Positions 53,526-62,673 of a stretch of 64,000 nt of DNA are shown here, in pieces. The DNA is taken from assembly GCF_042682045.1 (NCBI RefSeq), contig NZ_JBHUGS010000001.1, positions 930,001-994,000 on the forward strand, read 5' to 3'. Both the position numbers and the translations under genes were made by a program. Below the pieces are notes generated by a model. It made no database searches. It saw only the letters and a program-made list of their open reading frames with translations, and was not told the DNA's origin. Source of the stretch: Sphingomonas_R arantia (GTDB taxonomy: Bacteria > Pseudomonadota > Alphaproteobacteria > Sphingomonadales > Sphingomonadaceae). Numbering within the stretch: the stretch's first letter is position 1; the number at the start of each line of letters is the position of its first letter.

Positions 53526-56114
53526 ATGGATATACGCACGCAACCGCTCGCTGCCGCACCGGCTCCCGTTCTTCGCGCCGATTATGCGCCGCCGGTTTGG
53601 CAGGTGCCGGAGATCGCGCTGGAGTTCGACCTTGATCCGGCGCGGACGCAGGTGACGGGGCGGTTGTCGGTGGTGCGGGCGGGCACGGGGCCGTTGCGGC
53701 TGGATGGCGACGGGCTGACCGCGGACGCGGTGTCTGTGGACGGCGTTCCGGCAGACTGGACGATGGACGGCGATCAGCTGGTCATCGACTTGGCGGGCGA
53801 CGCGCATCTGGTCGAGATCCGCGTCACGATCGCGCCCGAGGCCAATACGCAGCTGATGGGGCTGTATGCGTCCGACGGGCTGCTCTGCACGCAGTGCGAG
53901 GCGGAGGGGTTCCGGCGGATCATGTTCTTCCCCGACCGGCCCGACGTGCTGGCGCGTTATGCCGTGCGGCTGGTGGCGGACCGGGCGCGCTATCCCGTGC
54001 TGCTGTCGAACGGCGACCATGTCGATTCGGGGACGCTGCCGGACGGGCGGCATTATGCGGACTGGCGTGATCCGTTCCCAAAGCCGAGCTACCTGTTCGC
54101 GCTGGTGGCGGGCGACCTGGCGGTGAACCGCGACAGCTTCGTCACCGGATCGGGCAAGGTCGTGGAACTCGGCATCTGGGTGCGCGAGCATGATCTGGGC
54201 CGGACGGGCCATGCGATGCATGCGTTGAAGACCGCGATGGCTTGGGACGAGCGGGTCTATGGCCGCGAATATGATCTGGGCGTGTTCAACATCGTCGCGG
54301 TCAGCGATTTCAATTTCGGGGCGATGGAGAACAAGGGCCTCAACATCTTCAATTCGCGCTACGTGCTGGCCGATCCGGATACGGCCACGGACCAGGATTA
54401 CGACGCGGTCGCGACCGTGGTGGCGCATGAATATTTCCACAACTGGTCGGGCAACCGCGTGACATGCCGCGACTGGTTCCAGCTGTCGCTGAAGGAGGGG
54501 TTCACCGTCTTCCGCGACCAGCAGTACAGCGCCGATCAGGGGTCGGCGGCGGTCAAGCGGATCGAGGATGTCCGCGTGCTGCGCGCGGCGCAGTTCCCGG
54601 AGGATGGCGGCCCGCTGGCGCATCCGATCCGGCCCGACAGCTATATCGAGATCAGCAATTTCTACACCGCGACGATCTACAACAAGGGCGCGGAGGTGAT
54701 CCGCATGATGCACACGATGCTGGGCGAGGCGGCGTTCCGGGCCGGGTCGGACCTGTATTTCGACCGGCACGACGGAACGGCGGCGACGTGCGAGGACTTC
54801 GTCGCGGCGATGGAGGATGCGTCGGGTCACGACCTTGGCATGTTCCGGCTGTGGTATCGTCAGGCGGGGACGCCGCGGGTCCATGCCGCGCTGGATTTCG
54901 ATGCGCCGGGCGGCCGCGCGCGGCTGCGGTTGCAGCAGGTCGTGCCCGCGACGCCGGGGCAGCCGGACAAGCAGGCGATGCCGATGCCGCTGCGCATCGC
55001 GCTGTTCGGTGAGGTGTCCGGGACGAAGCTGTTGCCCGAACAGACGGTGATGCTGGACGGCGCGCATCAGGAGATCCTGTTCGAGGGGATCGGCGAGCGG
55101 CCGGTGCTGTCGATCAACCGCGGTTTCAGCGCGCCGGTAACGATCGAGAGCGACCGGTCCGCGGCGGACCTGGCATTCCTGTCCGCGCACGACGACGATC
55201 CGTTCGCGCGGTACGAGGCGATGCAGCAGTTGATGGTCGATACGCTGGTCGACGATGTCGCGACCGGGAACGCGGACCTGACACCGGTGATCGCGGCGGT
55301 GAAGGCGACGCTGGCCGATCCGGCGCTGGAGCCGGCGTTCGTGGCGGAGGCGGTGCTGCTGCCGTCCGAGGCGTATCTGGGCGACCAGATGCCGGTGGTC
55401 GATCCGCAGGCGGTGACGCGCGCGTGGGACCGGTTGCGCGGCGCGTTGGGGGCGGAGCTGATCGCCGACTGGCGCGGCGTGTACGCGGGCATGGCGGCGG
55501 GTGGCGATTCGCTCGAGGCGGCGGGCAAAGGCATGCGGCGGCTGCGCGGTGTTGCGCTGGGGTATATCGTCGCGAGCGGGGCGGCGGATGGTCCCGCGCT
55601 GGCGGCGGCGCAGTATGAGGCGGCCGGTACGATGACCGATCGGCAGACGGCGTTGTCTGCGCTGGCGATGACGGCGTCAGCGGAGCGCGATGCGGCGTTT
55701 GCGGCGTTCCATGCGCGTTATGCCGACAATGGACTGGTGTTGGACAAGTGGTTCCAGACGCAGGCTCTGGCGCCCCGGAGTGATACGATCGATGTGGTGG
55801 AGCGGCTGGCGCGGCATCCGGATTTCGTGATGACCAACCCGAACCGGTTGCGCTCGCTGGTCGGCGCGTTCGCGGTGAACCAGCGGGCGTTTCACGATCC
55901 GTCGGGGCGTGGATACCGGTTCCTGGGCGAGATGGTCGTGGCGATCGACCGCATCAATCCACAGACCGCGGCCAAGCTGGTGCCGCCGTTGGGACGCTGG
56001 TCGCGGTTCGACGCGGCGCGTGGGGCGATGATGCGGGCTGAGTTGGAGCGGGTGTTGGGGACCGAGGGTCTGTCGAAGGATGTGTTCGAGCAGGTGAGCA
56101 AGAGTTTGGGGTGA
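53526..56114 (+). CDS. pepN: Aminopeptidase N (M1 family)
   Basis: The 862-aa zinc aminopeptidase removes N-terminal residues of peptides. The exopeptidase motif NFGAMENKG (about 268), the zinc motif VVAHEYFHNWSGNRVTC with the second Glu in LSLKEGFTVFRDQ, and the C-terminal superhelical domain are all present, as in E. coli PepN. The start MDIRTQPL is 6 codons inside the open frame and lies shortly after the palindromic repeat. It is a single-gene unit. Confidence 0.96.
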   Translation: MDIRTQPLAAAPAPVLRADYAPPVWQVPEIALEFDLDPARTQVTGRLSVVRAGTGPLRLDGDGLTADAVSVDGVPADWTMDGDQLVIDLAGDAHLVEIRVTIAPEANTQLMGLYASDGLLCTQCEAEGFRRIMFFPDRPDVLARYAVRLVADRARYPVLLSNGDHVDSGTLPDGRHYADWRDPFPKPSYLFALVAGDLAVNRDSFVTGSGKVVELGIWVREHDLGRTGHAMHALKTAMAWDERVYGREYDLGVFNIVAVSDFNFGAMENKGLNIFNSRYVLADPDTATDQDYDAVATVVAHEYFHNWSGNRVTCRDWFQLSLKEGFTVFRDQQYSADQGSAAVKRIEDVRVLRAAQFPEDGGPLAHPIRPDSYIEISNFYTATIYNKGAEVIRMMHTMLGEAAFRAGSDLYFDRHDGTAATCEDFVAAMEDASGHDLGMFRLWYRQAGTPRVHAALDFDAPGGRARLRLQQVVPATPGQPDKQAMPMPLRIALFGEVSGTKLLPEQTVMLDGAHQEILFEGIGERPVLSINRGFSAPVTIESDRSAADLAFLSAHDDDPFARYEAMQQLMVDTLVDDVATGNADLTPVIAAVKATLADPALEPAFVAEAVLLPSEAYLGDQMPVVDPQAVTRAWDRLRGALGAELIADWRGVYAGMAAGGDSLEAAGKGMRRLRGVALGYIVASGAADGPALAAAQYEAAGTMTDRQTALSALAMTASAERDAAFAAFHARYADNGLVLDKWFQTQALAPRSDTIDVVERLARHPDFVMTNPNRLRSLVGAFAVNQRAFHDPSGRGYRFLGEMVVAIDRINPQTAAKLVPPLGRWSRFDAARGAMMRAELERVLGTEGLSKDVFEQVSKSLG

Positions 56115-56141
56115 GGGGTGGGCTCGCTTAATCCTCCGGCG

Positions 56142-56167
56142 TCATCCCGGCATTCGCTGGGATGACT
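56142..56167. repeat. Short palindrome related to repeat family 2, after pepN
   Basis: GTCATCCCGGC-ATTC-GCTGGGATGAC is an 11-bp stem with one G-T pair, the end unit of the family 2 repeats. It is 27 bp past the pepN stop, so it may also act as a terminator-like hairpin. Confidence 0.7.
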
Positions 56168-56233
56168 TCGTGATGGCGGGGCGTCGCTTCGTCGCGGTAA
56201 CGCGCTGTTGGTGGCGTTGCTCCCCTCTCCCAA

Positions 56234-56438
56234 CCCTCTCCCCGGAGGGGAGAGGGCTTCGATACGACCGAGGCTGCGTCAAGTGACGCCCCCCACCCAA
56301 CCCTCCCCCCGGCGGGGGGGAGAGCTTTCCTTGCGGCCCGCGTTCCTCGGTAATGTTTATGAACGTTCAGTCGGTAAGGTTCGGCAACCACTTCAGACAC
56401 AGGCGTAACCGGCCCCCTCTCCCCCACGGGGAGAGGGG
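56234..56438. repeat. Cluster of three GC-rich palindromes
   Basis: Palindromes occur at 56234-56256 (CCCTCTCCCC/GGGGAGAGGG), 56286-56322 (CTCCCCCC/GGGGGGAG) and 56414-56438 (CCCCTCTCCCC/GGGGAGAGGGG). They fill much of the 425-bp space between pepN and the minus-strand lipoprotein gene, which converge. No gene is seen in the remainder. Confidence 0.8.
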
Positions 56439-56538
56439 AGTGGCTTGGGGTGCCTCCTAGGCAAATCGGCTCACAAGGCTTCTGACTTGTGAGATGGAGC
56501 TAAAACCCGCGCACTTACGCGGGGTCGTAAGAGAACCT

Positions 56539-57123
56539 TCAGCCGCCAACCCAGCCAGCAACCTCGCTTGCAACCTGATTCGCGCCCTGCGTCAGGGCCG
56601 CGGCAATTGTCGGGCCGTCCTCGGTCGTCACCGGCACGCTCGCCTGGAAGCGGCGGGTTTCGACGGTGTCGGATTTTCCGCGGGCCAGCGAGGCGTCGTA
56701 GGTGACGACGGCGGTGCGGGTGGCGGCGTCGAGGCCGAAGGTCTGGAGACGGCCGCCGAGGCGGATGCCGGGGGTGACGTTGGCGCCGCGCGGTTCGATC
56801 ACGACGCGGCCGGTGCGTGCGGTGACGGTGTCGGCGAGGACGTTGCGGAACAGGCGGGCGGGCGCGTCGGCCCACTGCGCGTCCTTGACGTAGGCGATCT
56901 CGGTCGGGGTGACACGCACCGGAATGCGCAGCGCGCCGAGTTCGGCGGGAACGCTCGGCACGCCGACCAGGACTGCCTGGCCATCGGCGGCGGTGCGCGA
57001 CGCGCCGGGTTGCACCTGCGCGGTGGAGGGCAGCGCGAGGAACGACGGCGGCACCTTCGGACCGAAGGCGCAGCCGGCGAGCGTCAGGGCGGCGAGGACG
57101 GATAGGGGCAGGGACAGGCGCAT
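56539..57123 (-). CDS. ABC-type transport auxiliary lipoprotein (PqiC-like)
   Basis: The 194-aa protein has a lipoprotein signal with lipobox LAGC (Cys18) and an ABC-type transport auxiliary domain (DUF330-like; PSVPAELGALRIPVRVTPTEI to DAPARLFRNVLADTV and RLGGRLQTFGLDA). It is the last gene of the MlaE-MlaF-MlaD operon and starts 1 bp after mlaD ends. Such lipoproteins are the outer-membrane-side partner of MCE transporters; its localisation here is inferred from the lipobox. Confidence 0.88.
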   Translation of the reverse strand: MRLSLPLSVLAALTLAGCAFGPKVPPSFLALPSTAQVQPGASRTAADGQAVLVGVPSVPAELGALRIPVRVTPTEIAYVKDAQWADAPARLFRNVLADTVTARTGRVVIEPRGANVTPGIRLGGRLQTFGLDAATRTAVVTYDASLARGKSDTVETRRFQASVPVTTEDGPTIAAALTQGANQVASEVAGWVGG

Positions 57124-57124
57124 A

Positions 57125-58096
57125 TCAGTTCCTCGGCTTGTAGTCGGGCAGCTTGCCGCCGCCGATCAGGGCACCCGCGCCGCCGCGGTCGACCTTGTTG
57201 GCAACGCTGGTCAGCGATTCGGCCATCTGCGAGAGGTCGCGGACGAGTTGGTTCGCGTTCGGGATCGTGTCGTTGGTCAGCGTCTTGATGCCGGGGCGGG
57301 CCTCCGTCATCGTCGCGTCGATCTGGGCCAGTGTGCGGTTCGCGTTGGCGGCTGCCTTGTTGAAGTTCGCCATGGCGGGGCCGACGTCGCGCTGCATCAC
57401 GCCGTCCGCGGTGGTGGCGAGGCGACCGATCTGTTCGGCGGCGTCGCCGGCCTGACGGACCGCGATGCGCGTTTCGACCAGCGTCTGAGCAATTTCGGGG
57501 CCGCGATCGGCGAGCGAGCCGGACAGCCGGTCCATGTTGGCCAGGATGCGACCAATCGAATTTTGGTTGTTCGGGTTGAGCAACTGGCCGAGCCGGTCGG
57601 TCAGCGTGGTCACGCGTTCGAGCAGGACGGGTGCCGAGTTGAGCAGCTGGCCGAGCGCGCCGGGCTTCGTCGGGATGACGGGATAGCCGTCCGGGCAGGC
57701 CGGATCGGTGTCGAGGTTCGGGTTGCACGCGATCGGCGGCGCGCCCTTAACCGCGCCGTCCAGATTGATCTGACTGACGCCGGTGAAGCCGACGCCGGCG
57801 ATGGTGGCGGTCGTGCCTTTCAGCACAGGCACGCCTTCCTTCACCTTGATCCGTACGCGGACGAATTCGGGCGAGGCGGGCATGATGGCAATGTCCTCGA
57901 CATTGCCGACCGGCACGCCGGAGAAGGCGACGACCGAACCCTTGGCGAGGCCGTCGACCGAGGAGCGGAAGAAGATGTCGAACTTCTGGTCATTGGGGCC
58001 GGAGAAGCCGGCCATCCACACCAGGAAGCCCAGCGTGATGACCAGCAGCGTCAATACGACGCCGCCGACCAGAACATGGTTTGATCGGTTTTCCAT
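57125..58096 (-). CDS. mlaD: MCE-family periplasmic lipid-transport protein MlaD
   Basis: The 323-aa protein has one N-terminal anchor (about 9-28, LVGGVVLTLLVITLGFLVWM), an MCE domain (about 40-120, FFRSSVDGLAKGSVVAFSGVPVG) and a longer helical tail than the orphan MlaD at 46439. The ATG is preceded by the end of mlaF, overlapping one base (TGATG). The frame extends upstream, but this is the standard start. It forms the phospholipid-carrying ring of the ABC transporter. Confidence 0.93.
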   Translation of the reverse strand: MENRSNHVLVGGVVLTLLVITLGFLVWMAGFSGPNDQKFDIFFRSSVDGLAKGSVVAFSGVPVGNVEDIAIMPASPEFVRVRIKVKEGVPVLKGTTATIAGVGFTGVSQINLDGAVKGAPPIACNPNLDTDPACPDGYPVIPTKPGALGQLLNSAPVLLERVTTLTDRLGQLLNPNNQNSIGRILANMDRLSGSLADRGPEIAQTLVETRIAVRQAGDAAEQIGRLATTADGVMQRDVGPAMANFNKAAANANRTLAQIDATMTEARPGIKTLTNDTIPNANQLVRDLSQMAESLTSVANKVDRGGAGALIGGGKLPDYKPRN

Positions 58097-58986
58097 CAGG
58101 CCCTCGCGTCCGCTTGCAGACCCGACGGTGCGGGCGGCGTCGCCCGTTCGCGGGCTTCGTCGTGCAGTGTTTCGGCCCCTTGCGCCGCGGTGCGTCCGCG
58201 CGGGCCGTTGAAATATTCCTGGATCCACGGCTGATCGAGCGCGAGCAGTTCCGGGATCGTGCCGACCGCGACGACCTTGCGATCCGCGATCACGGCGACC
58301 CGGTCGCAGATCGCGTAGAGCGTGTCCAGATCGTGGGTGATCAGGAAGACGGTGAGGCCGAGCGTGTTCTTGAGGCTCTTGATCAGTTCGTCGAACGCGG
58401 CCGCCCCGATCGGGTCGAGCCCGGCGGTCGGTTCGTCGAGGAACAGCAGTTCGGGGTCGAGCGAGAGCGCGCGGGCGAGGGCGGCGCGCTTGCGCATGCC
58501 GCCGGACAGTTCGGACGGGTATTTGGGACCGGCTTCCGGACCGAGCCCGGACATCGCGATCTTGTAGCAGGCGATCTCGTCGAGCAACGTCGCGTCGAGC
58601 CGGCGGTAATATTCGCGCAGCGGGACCTGGACGTTTTCCGCGACGGTGAGCGTGGAGAACAGTGCGCCGTTCTGGAACAGCACGCCCCAGCGGCGGCGGA
58701 CGTTGCGCGCGTCGGTTTCCTCGCGCCCGAGCATCGATTCACCGAACACCGTAACCTCGCCGGCGCTGGGCGTCTGGAGGCCGATGATCGAGCGGAGCAG
58801 CACGGACTTGCCGGTGCCGGATCCGCCGACGACGCCGAGAATCTCGCCGCGCCGGACGTCGAGATCGAGATCCTCGTGGACGACCTGGTCGCCGAACTGG
58901 TTGCGCAGGCCGTGCACGCGGATCAGAAATTCGTCACGCGTGGGGGCGTCCGTTTCGGGCGCGGATTTGGCGAGCGTTGCCGTCAT
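58096..58986 (-). CDS. mlaF: ABC transporter ATP-binding protein MlaF
   Basis: The 296-aa ATPase of the MCE phospholipid transporter has Walker A GGSGTGKSVLL, the signature LSGGMRKRAALARAL, Walker B LLFLDEPTAGLD and the switch histidine of FLITHDLDTL. The chosen ATG (MTATLAKSAP) removes a non-matching upstream extension of the open frame. It overlaps mlaE by 4 bp and mlaD by one base, so all genes are coupled. Confidence 0.95.
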   Translation of the reverse strand: MTATLAKSAPETDAPTRDEFLIRVHGLRNQFGDQVVHEDLDLDVRRGEILGVVGGSGTGKSVLLRSIIGLQTPSAGEVTVFGESMLGREETDARNVRRRWGVLFQNGALFSTLTVAENVQVPLREYYRRLDATLLDEIACYKIAMSGLGPEAGPKYPSELSGGMRKRAALARALSLDPELLFLDEPTAGLDPIGAAAFDELIKSLKNTLGLTVFLITHDLDTLYAICDRVAVIADRKVVAVGTIPELLALDQPWIQEYFNGPRGRTAAQGAETLHDEARERATPPAPSGLQADARA

Positions 58987-60077
58987 ACCCAACCGATCGA
59001 TGCGAAGAAGACCGCGAACACGGCGTTGATGATGATGACGAGGAAGATCGACTGCACCACCGCAGATGTGGTGCGCAGGCCGACCGCCTCCGCGCTGCCT
59101 TCGACCTGCATCCCCTGGAAGCAACCGGCCATCGCGATGATGAGGCCGAACACGGGCGCCTTGATCAGCCCGGTCAGGACGTCGGTCAGCGGCACGACCT
59201 CGCGGATGCGGGTGATGAAGGTGATTGGCGGGATGTCGAGCGAGATCCAGGTGAACAGGCCGCCGCCGAGCAGTGCCAGCAGCGAGGCGTAGAAGCCGAG
59301 CAGCGGCATGAGCAGCACGGTGGCAAGGACGCGCGGCAGGACCAGTGCCTCCATCGGGGAAACGCCGATGGTGCGCATCGCGTCGACCTCCTCGGCCAGG
59401 CGCATCGATCCGATCTGTGCGGCGAAGGCCGAGCCGGAGCGGCCGGCGACCATGATCGCGGTCATCAGCACGCCGAGTTCTCGGAAGGTGATGCGGCCGA
59501 TCAGGTTGATCGCAAACACCTCGGCGCCGAACTGGCGGAGCTGGATCGCGCCCTGTTGCGCGATGACGACGCCGATCAGGAAGCTCATGAGGCCGACGAT
59601 CGCGAGCGCCTCGACGCCTACGACCTCGAACTGCCGCGCGACGGCGTTGTAGCGAAAGCGGCGCGGGTGGCGGATGACGCCCCAGGCGGCGACCAGCGTG
59701 GCGCCGAAGAAACCGGTGAGGCCGATGAGCGTGTGACCGGCCTGTGCGACCGCGTCGCCGATCTGGCCGAGAACGCGGACGAAGGAGGGCGTCGCGTCGG
59801 GCCGGACCTTTGCCGGGCGGTCGGCGGCGGCGACCTGTTCGAGCAAACGCGACGTGTTCTCATCCGCGCCCTGCACGGGGATGTCGTGGTCGCGGACCAG
59901 GCGGTGGACGATCCAGGCACCGACGGTGTCGATCCGTTCGATCCCGGACAGGTCGATCGCGGTCGGCGGCGTGTCGATCGCATCCACCCGCTCGACCACG
60001 TCGCCGAGCCGGGCGAGCGTCATCGTGCCGCGGAAGCGGAGGACGCCGTCGTCGTTGGTGAATTCCGCCCCGCTCAT
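58983..60077 (-). CDS. mlaE: MlaE-family permease with N-terminal STAS-like domain
   Basis: The 364-aa protein starts MSGAEFTNDDGVLRFRGTMTL and has a STAS-like N-terminal domain (about 1-90) followed by the MlaE permease with about five membrane helices. These include VVGVEALAIVGLMSFLIGVVIAQQ, AGRSGSAFAAQIGSMRL and the typical EALVLPRVLATVLLMPLL. A STAS fusion replaces the separate MlaB protein. It is the first gene of the operon; divergent from the HAD gene, 175 bp apart. Confidence 0.94.
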   Translation of the reverse strand: MSGAEFTNDDGVLRFRGTMTLARLGDVVERVDAIDTPPTAIDLSGIERIDTVGAWIVHRLVRDHDIPVQGADENTSRLLEQVAAADRPAKVRPDATPSFVRVLGQIGDAVAQAGHTLIGLTGFFGATLVAAWGVIRHPRRFRYNAVARQFEVVGVEALAIVGLMSFLIGVVIAQQGAIQLRQFGAEVFAINLIGRITFRELGVLMTAIMVAGRSGSAFAAQIGSMRLAEEVDAMRTIGVSPMEALVLPRVLATVLLMPLLGFYASLLALLGGGLFTWISLDIPPITFITRIREVVPLTDVLTGLIKAPVFGLIIAMAGCFQGMQVEGSAEAVGLRTTSAVVQSIFLVIIINAVFAVFFASIGWV

Positions 60078-60252
60078 ACCGATGGACGATGACGTGAAAG
60101 GAGACGGGGAGCAAGCATGTGATCGCGATACGTGCGGTACAGGACGATGGTTCCAGACAGCCAGATTATTACACATGTTATGATTTTGCCTCGGACGGTG
60201 GCCGGCGTGGTTGCGGCTTGGCCCGATTAGCGGAAACCGGTAACGCGGCCGC

Positions 60253-60927
60253 ATGGCTGAACTCGCGATCTACGACATGGACCGGACGATCACGCGGTCG
60301 GGGACCTACACCCCGTTCCTGATCCATGCGGCGATGCGGTTGGCACCGTGGCGGCTGGCGCTGGTGCCGTTCGTGCCGCTGGCGATGCTGGCCTACGGCG
60401 TGCGGGCGATCGACCGGAAGCGGTTGAAGGAGATCAACCAGCGGCTGTTGCTCGGCGGGTCGGTGTCGCGCGCGAAGCTGGCCCCGGTGACGGCGTCGTT
60501 CGCCGATGCGGTGATGCGCGCGAATGTCCATCCGGGCGCGCTGCGACAGATTGCGGAGGACCGCGCGGCGGGGCGGCGGCTGGTGCTCGCGACCGCATCG
60601 TACCGGTTGTACGTCGAGGCGATCGCGGGTCGGCTGGGGTTCGACGATGTGATCGCGACGGGGACGATGAACGGGCTGGACGACCGCATCCTGGCGCAGG
60701 TGGACGGCGAGAATTGTTACGGCCCGGCCAAGTTGCGGATGATCGAGGCGTGGATGGCGGCGCAGGGTTTGGTGCGCGGGGAGACACAGGTGCGGTTCTA
60801 TTCGGACCATGTGTCGGACGGGTGCGTGCTGGACTGGGCCGATGCGCCGTTCGCGGTGAATGCGAGTGCCAAGTTGCGGGCGATGGCGGGGAAGAAGGGG
60901 TGGCCGTTGCTGGACTGGGGGGTTTGA
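60253..60927 (+). CDS. HAD-IB family phosphatase
   Basis: The 224-aa protein has the HAD motif I IYDMDRTIT (nucleophile D8 and acid D10), motif II LVLATASYR, a conserved Lys region GPAKLRMIEAWM and motif IV FYSDHVSD. It belongs to subfamily IB (SerB/phosphoserine phosphatase-like), but sequence alone does not set the substrate. It is divergent from the mla operon and is followed by the paired GC-rich palindromes. Confidence 0.88.
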   Translation: MAELAIYDMDRTITRSGTYTPFLIHAAMRLAPWRLALVPFVPLAMLAYGVRAIDRKRLKEINQRLLLGGSVSRAKLAPVTASFADAVMRANVHPGALRQIAEDRAAGRRLVLATASYRLYVEAIAGRLGFDDVIATGTMNGLDDRILAQVDGENCYGPAKLRMIEAWMAAQGLVRGETQVRFYSDHVSDGCVLDWADAPFAVNASAKLRAMAGKKGWPLLDWGV

Positions 60928-60940
60928 GTCTGGGTTCTTA

Positions 60941-60979
60941 GCCCTCCCCCCACCGGGGGGAGGGTTGGGTGGGGGGCTT
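60941..60979. repeat. GC-rich palindromic repeat (inverted pair, arm 1)
   Basis: CCCTCCCCCC-ACC-GGGGGGAGGG then TTGGGTGGGGGGCTTC lies 14 bp after the HAD gene stop. It is in inverted orientation to the copy at 61030, as in the 33406/33535 pair. Confidence 0.82.
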
Positions 60980-61029
60980 CGCTGGACGCAGCGGCTTAAG
61001 TGGGTTCAGCTGTTAGGCGATCTTACCCC

Positions 61030-61077
61030 AAGCCATGCCCCCCACCCCGACCCTCCCCCCGGTGGGGGGAGGGAGCT
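61030..61077. repeat. GC-rich palindromic repeat (inverted pair, arm 2)
   Basis: AAGCCATGCCCCCCACCCC then CCCTCCCCCC-GGTG-GGGGGAGGG. It is 4 bp from the stop of the PLP-enzyme gene, so the inverted pair separates two converging genes and fills their gap. Confidence 0.82.
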
Positions 61078-61080
61078 TTA

Positions 61081-62406
61081 TCAAACCCCCCGCAGCGCCT
61101 GGTCGCAGTCGGCGATGAGGTCGTCGGCGTTTTCGACGCCGATCGAGATGCGGACGAGGTTGTCGGTGATGCCGAGTGCCTGCTTGCGCGCGTCGGGGAC
61201 GCTGAGGTGCGTCATGCCGGCGGGGTGGCTGGCGAGCGTTTCGGTGCCGCCGAGGCTGACCGCGAGTTTGGCGATGCGCAGGCCGTCGAGGAAGCGGAAC
61301 GCCTCCGCCTCGCCGCCCTTCAGGAACAGCGAGAAGGTGGAGCCGGCGCCCGAGCAGTGGCGACGGTAGATGTCGGCTTGCCGCCCGCCGGGATCGAGGA
61401 AGCCGAGATAGCCGACATGTTCGACCTTCGCATGGTCGCGCAGGAAGGCGCAGACCTTGGCGGCATTCTCGCCCGCGCGGCTCATTCGCAGTTCGAGCGT
61501 TTCGAGCGAGCGGAGCAGCATCCAGGCGGTGTGCGGATCGGTGATCGTACCGATCGTGTTGCGCATCGAACGGATGACGTTGATGTGCGCCTTCGACCCG
61601 ACCGCGCCGCCCGCGACGAGGTCGCTGTGCCCGCCGGCATATTTGGTGAGCGAGTAGAGCACCAGATCGGCGCCGTGGCGAAGCGGTTTCTGCCAGAGCG
61701 GGCCGAGGAAGGTGTTGTCGATGACGACCGGCGGCTTCTCCTCCAGATCGGCGAAGACCGCGTTGCGCGAGGCGACGACGGCCTCGATATCGACGAGCGC
61801 GTTGGTGGGGTTGGCCGGGCTTTCGAGGTAGACCATCGCAACGCGGCCGTGGGCGTGCGCGCGTTCCATCACCGCGTCGATTTCCTCGCGCGTGGCACCG
61901 GCGGGGAAATCGAGCCAGTTGATGCCGAACCGGCCGAGCACCTTGCCGATCAGCGTTTCAGTGGCGGCATAGAGCGGGGCGGAGTGGACGATCGTGTCGC
62001 CTGGCCGGCAATGCGCGAGCAGGACGGTGGCGATCGCGGACATGCCGGAGGAAAAGGTGAGCGCGTCCTCCGCATCCTCCCAGATGCCGAGCCGGTCCTC
62101 GAGGATCTCCTGGTTCGGGCCGTTGAAGCGCGAATAGACGAGCCCTTCCGCGCCGCCGGGGCGCTTGCCGGTGACGCCTTCGAAATGGCGTTTGCCCGCG
62201 GCGGCGGATTCGAAGACGAAGGTGGAGGTGAGGAAGATCGGCGGCTTGAGCGCGCCTTCGGACAGCATGGGGTCGTAGCCATGGCCCATCATGAGCGTTT
62301 CGGGGCTCAAGCGGTGGCCGCCGATATCGAGCGCCTCCGCCTTGGGACGGCGGCGCGCGGTGGCGCCGGTCAGGTCGGCCTCGGTCGGGACGGTGTCGTC
62401 GGACAT
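61081..62406 (-). CDS. Cys/Met metabolism PLP-dependent enzyme (cystathionine gamma-synthase family)
   Basis: The 441-aa enzyme belongs to the trans-sulfuration family (cystathionine gamma-synthase, gamma-lyase, O-acetylhomoserine sulfhydrylase). It has FSSGMSAIATVLLAH, VYLESPANPTNALVDIEA, VVIDNTFLGPLWQKPL, the PLP lysine in VLYSLTKYAGGHSDLVAG, and SLGGTETLASHPAGMTH. The exact reaction cannot be told from sequence; gamma-synthase or sulfhydrylase is likely. The composite repeat B lies just upstream of its start. Confidence 0.9.
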   Translation of the reverse strand: MSDDTVPTEADLTGATARRRPKAEALDIGGHRLSPETLMMGHGYDPMLSEGALKPPIFLTSTFVFESAAAGKRHFEGVTGKRPGGAEGLVYSRFNGPNQEILEDRLGIWEDAEDALTFSSGMSAIATVLLAHCRPGDTIVHSAPLYAATETLIGKVLGRFGINWLDFPAGATREEIDAVMERAHAHGRVAMVYLESPANPTNALVDIEAVVASRNAVFADLEEKPPVVIDNTFLGPLWQKPLRHGADLVLYSLTKYAGGHSDLVAGGAVGSKAHINVIRSMRNTIGTITDPHTAWMLLRSLETLELRMSRAGENAAKVCAFLRDHAKVEHVGYLGFLDPGGRQADIYRRHCSGAGSTFSLFLKGGEAEAFRFLDGLRIAKLAVSLGGTETLASHPAGMTHLSVPDARKQALGITDNLVRISIGVENADDLIADCDQALRGV

Positions 62407-62463
62407 GGGGGTTCCTTCGCTTTCGCTATGGATGGGAGGTGGGGTGCGAGGTCCGGGGTTATT

Positions 62464-62661
62464 AGCCCCTCTCCTTCAGGGGAGGGGTTGGGGTGGGGCT
62501 GACATCTTCAAGCCGGTGAGGTTGAAGGTGTGGTGCTGTTGCCCCCACCCCAACCCAGTTTCATGTGAGGGCAGGTGAAACATGCCCCCGGCATGTTTCA
62601 GGAATTGCCGGGGGCAATTCCGACCTGCCGTCACATGAAACTCCTGAAGGAGAGGGGCTTA
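62464..62661. repeat. Composite repeat element with cloverleaf-like core, copy B (198 nt)
   Basis: This copy has the same length and order as copy A (50422-50619), and the right end CCTGAAGGAGAGGGGCTTA and GCCCCCACCCCAACCC are identical. The left palindrome and spacer differ by only a few bases. It fills most of the 267-bp gap between the PLP gene and pgeF, both on the minus strand, so it is inside a transcribed or promoter region. Confidence 0.9.
62557..62642. repeat. Cloverleaf-like 86-nt core, copy B
   Basis: The outer stem pairs 62557-62576 (AGTTTCATGTGAGGGCAGGT) with 62623-62642, 19 of 20 positions. The inner hairpins GAAACATGCC-CCC-GGCATGTTTC (62577-62599) and GGAATTGCC-GGG-GGCAATTCC (62601-62621) follow copy A. 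Six outer pairs and one inner pair differ from copy A by double, pair-preserving changes. Confidence 0.92.
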
Positions 62662-62673
62662 GAAGTAAGAAGG

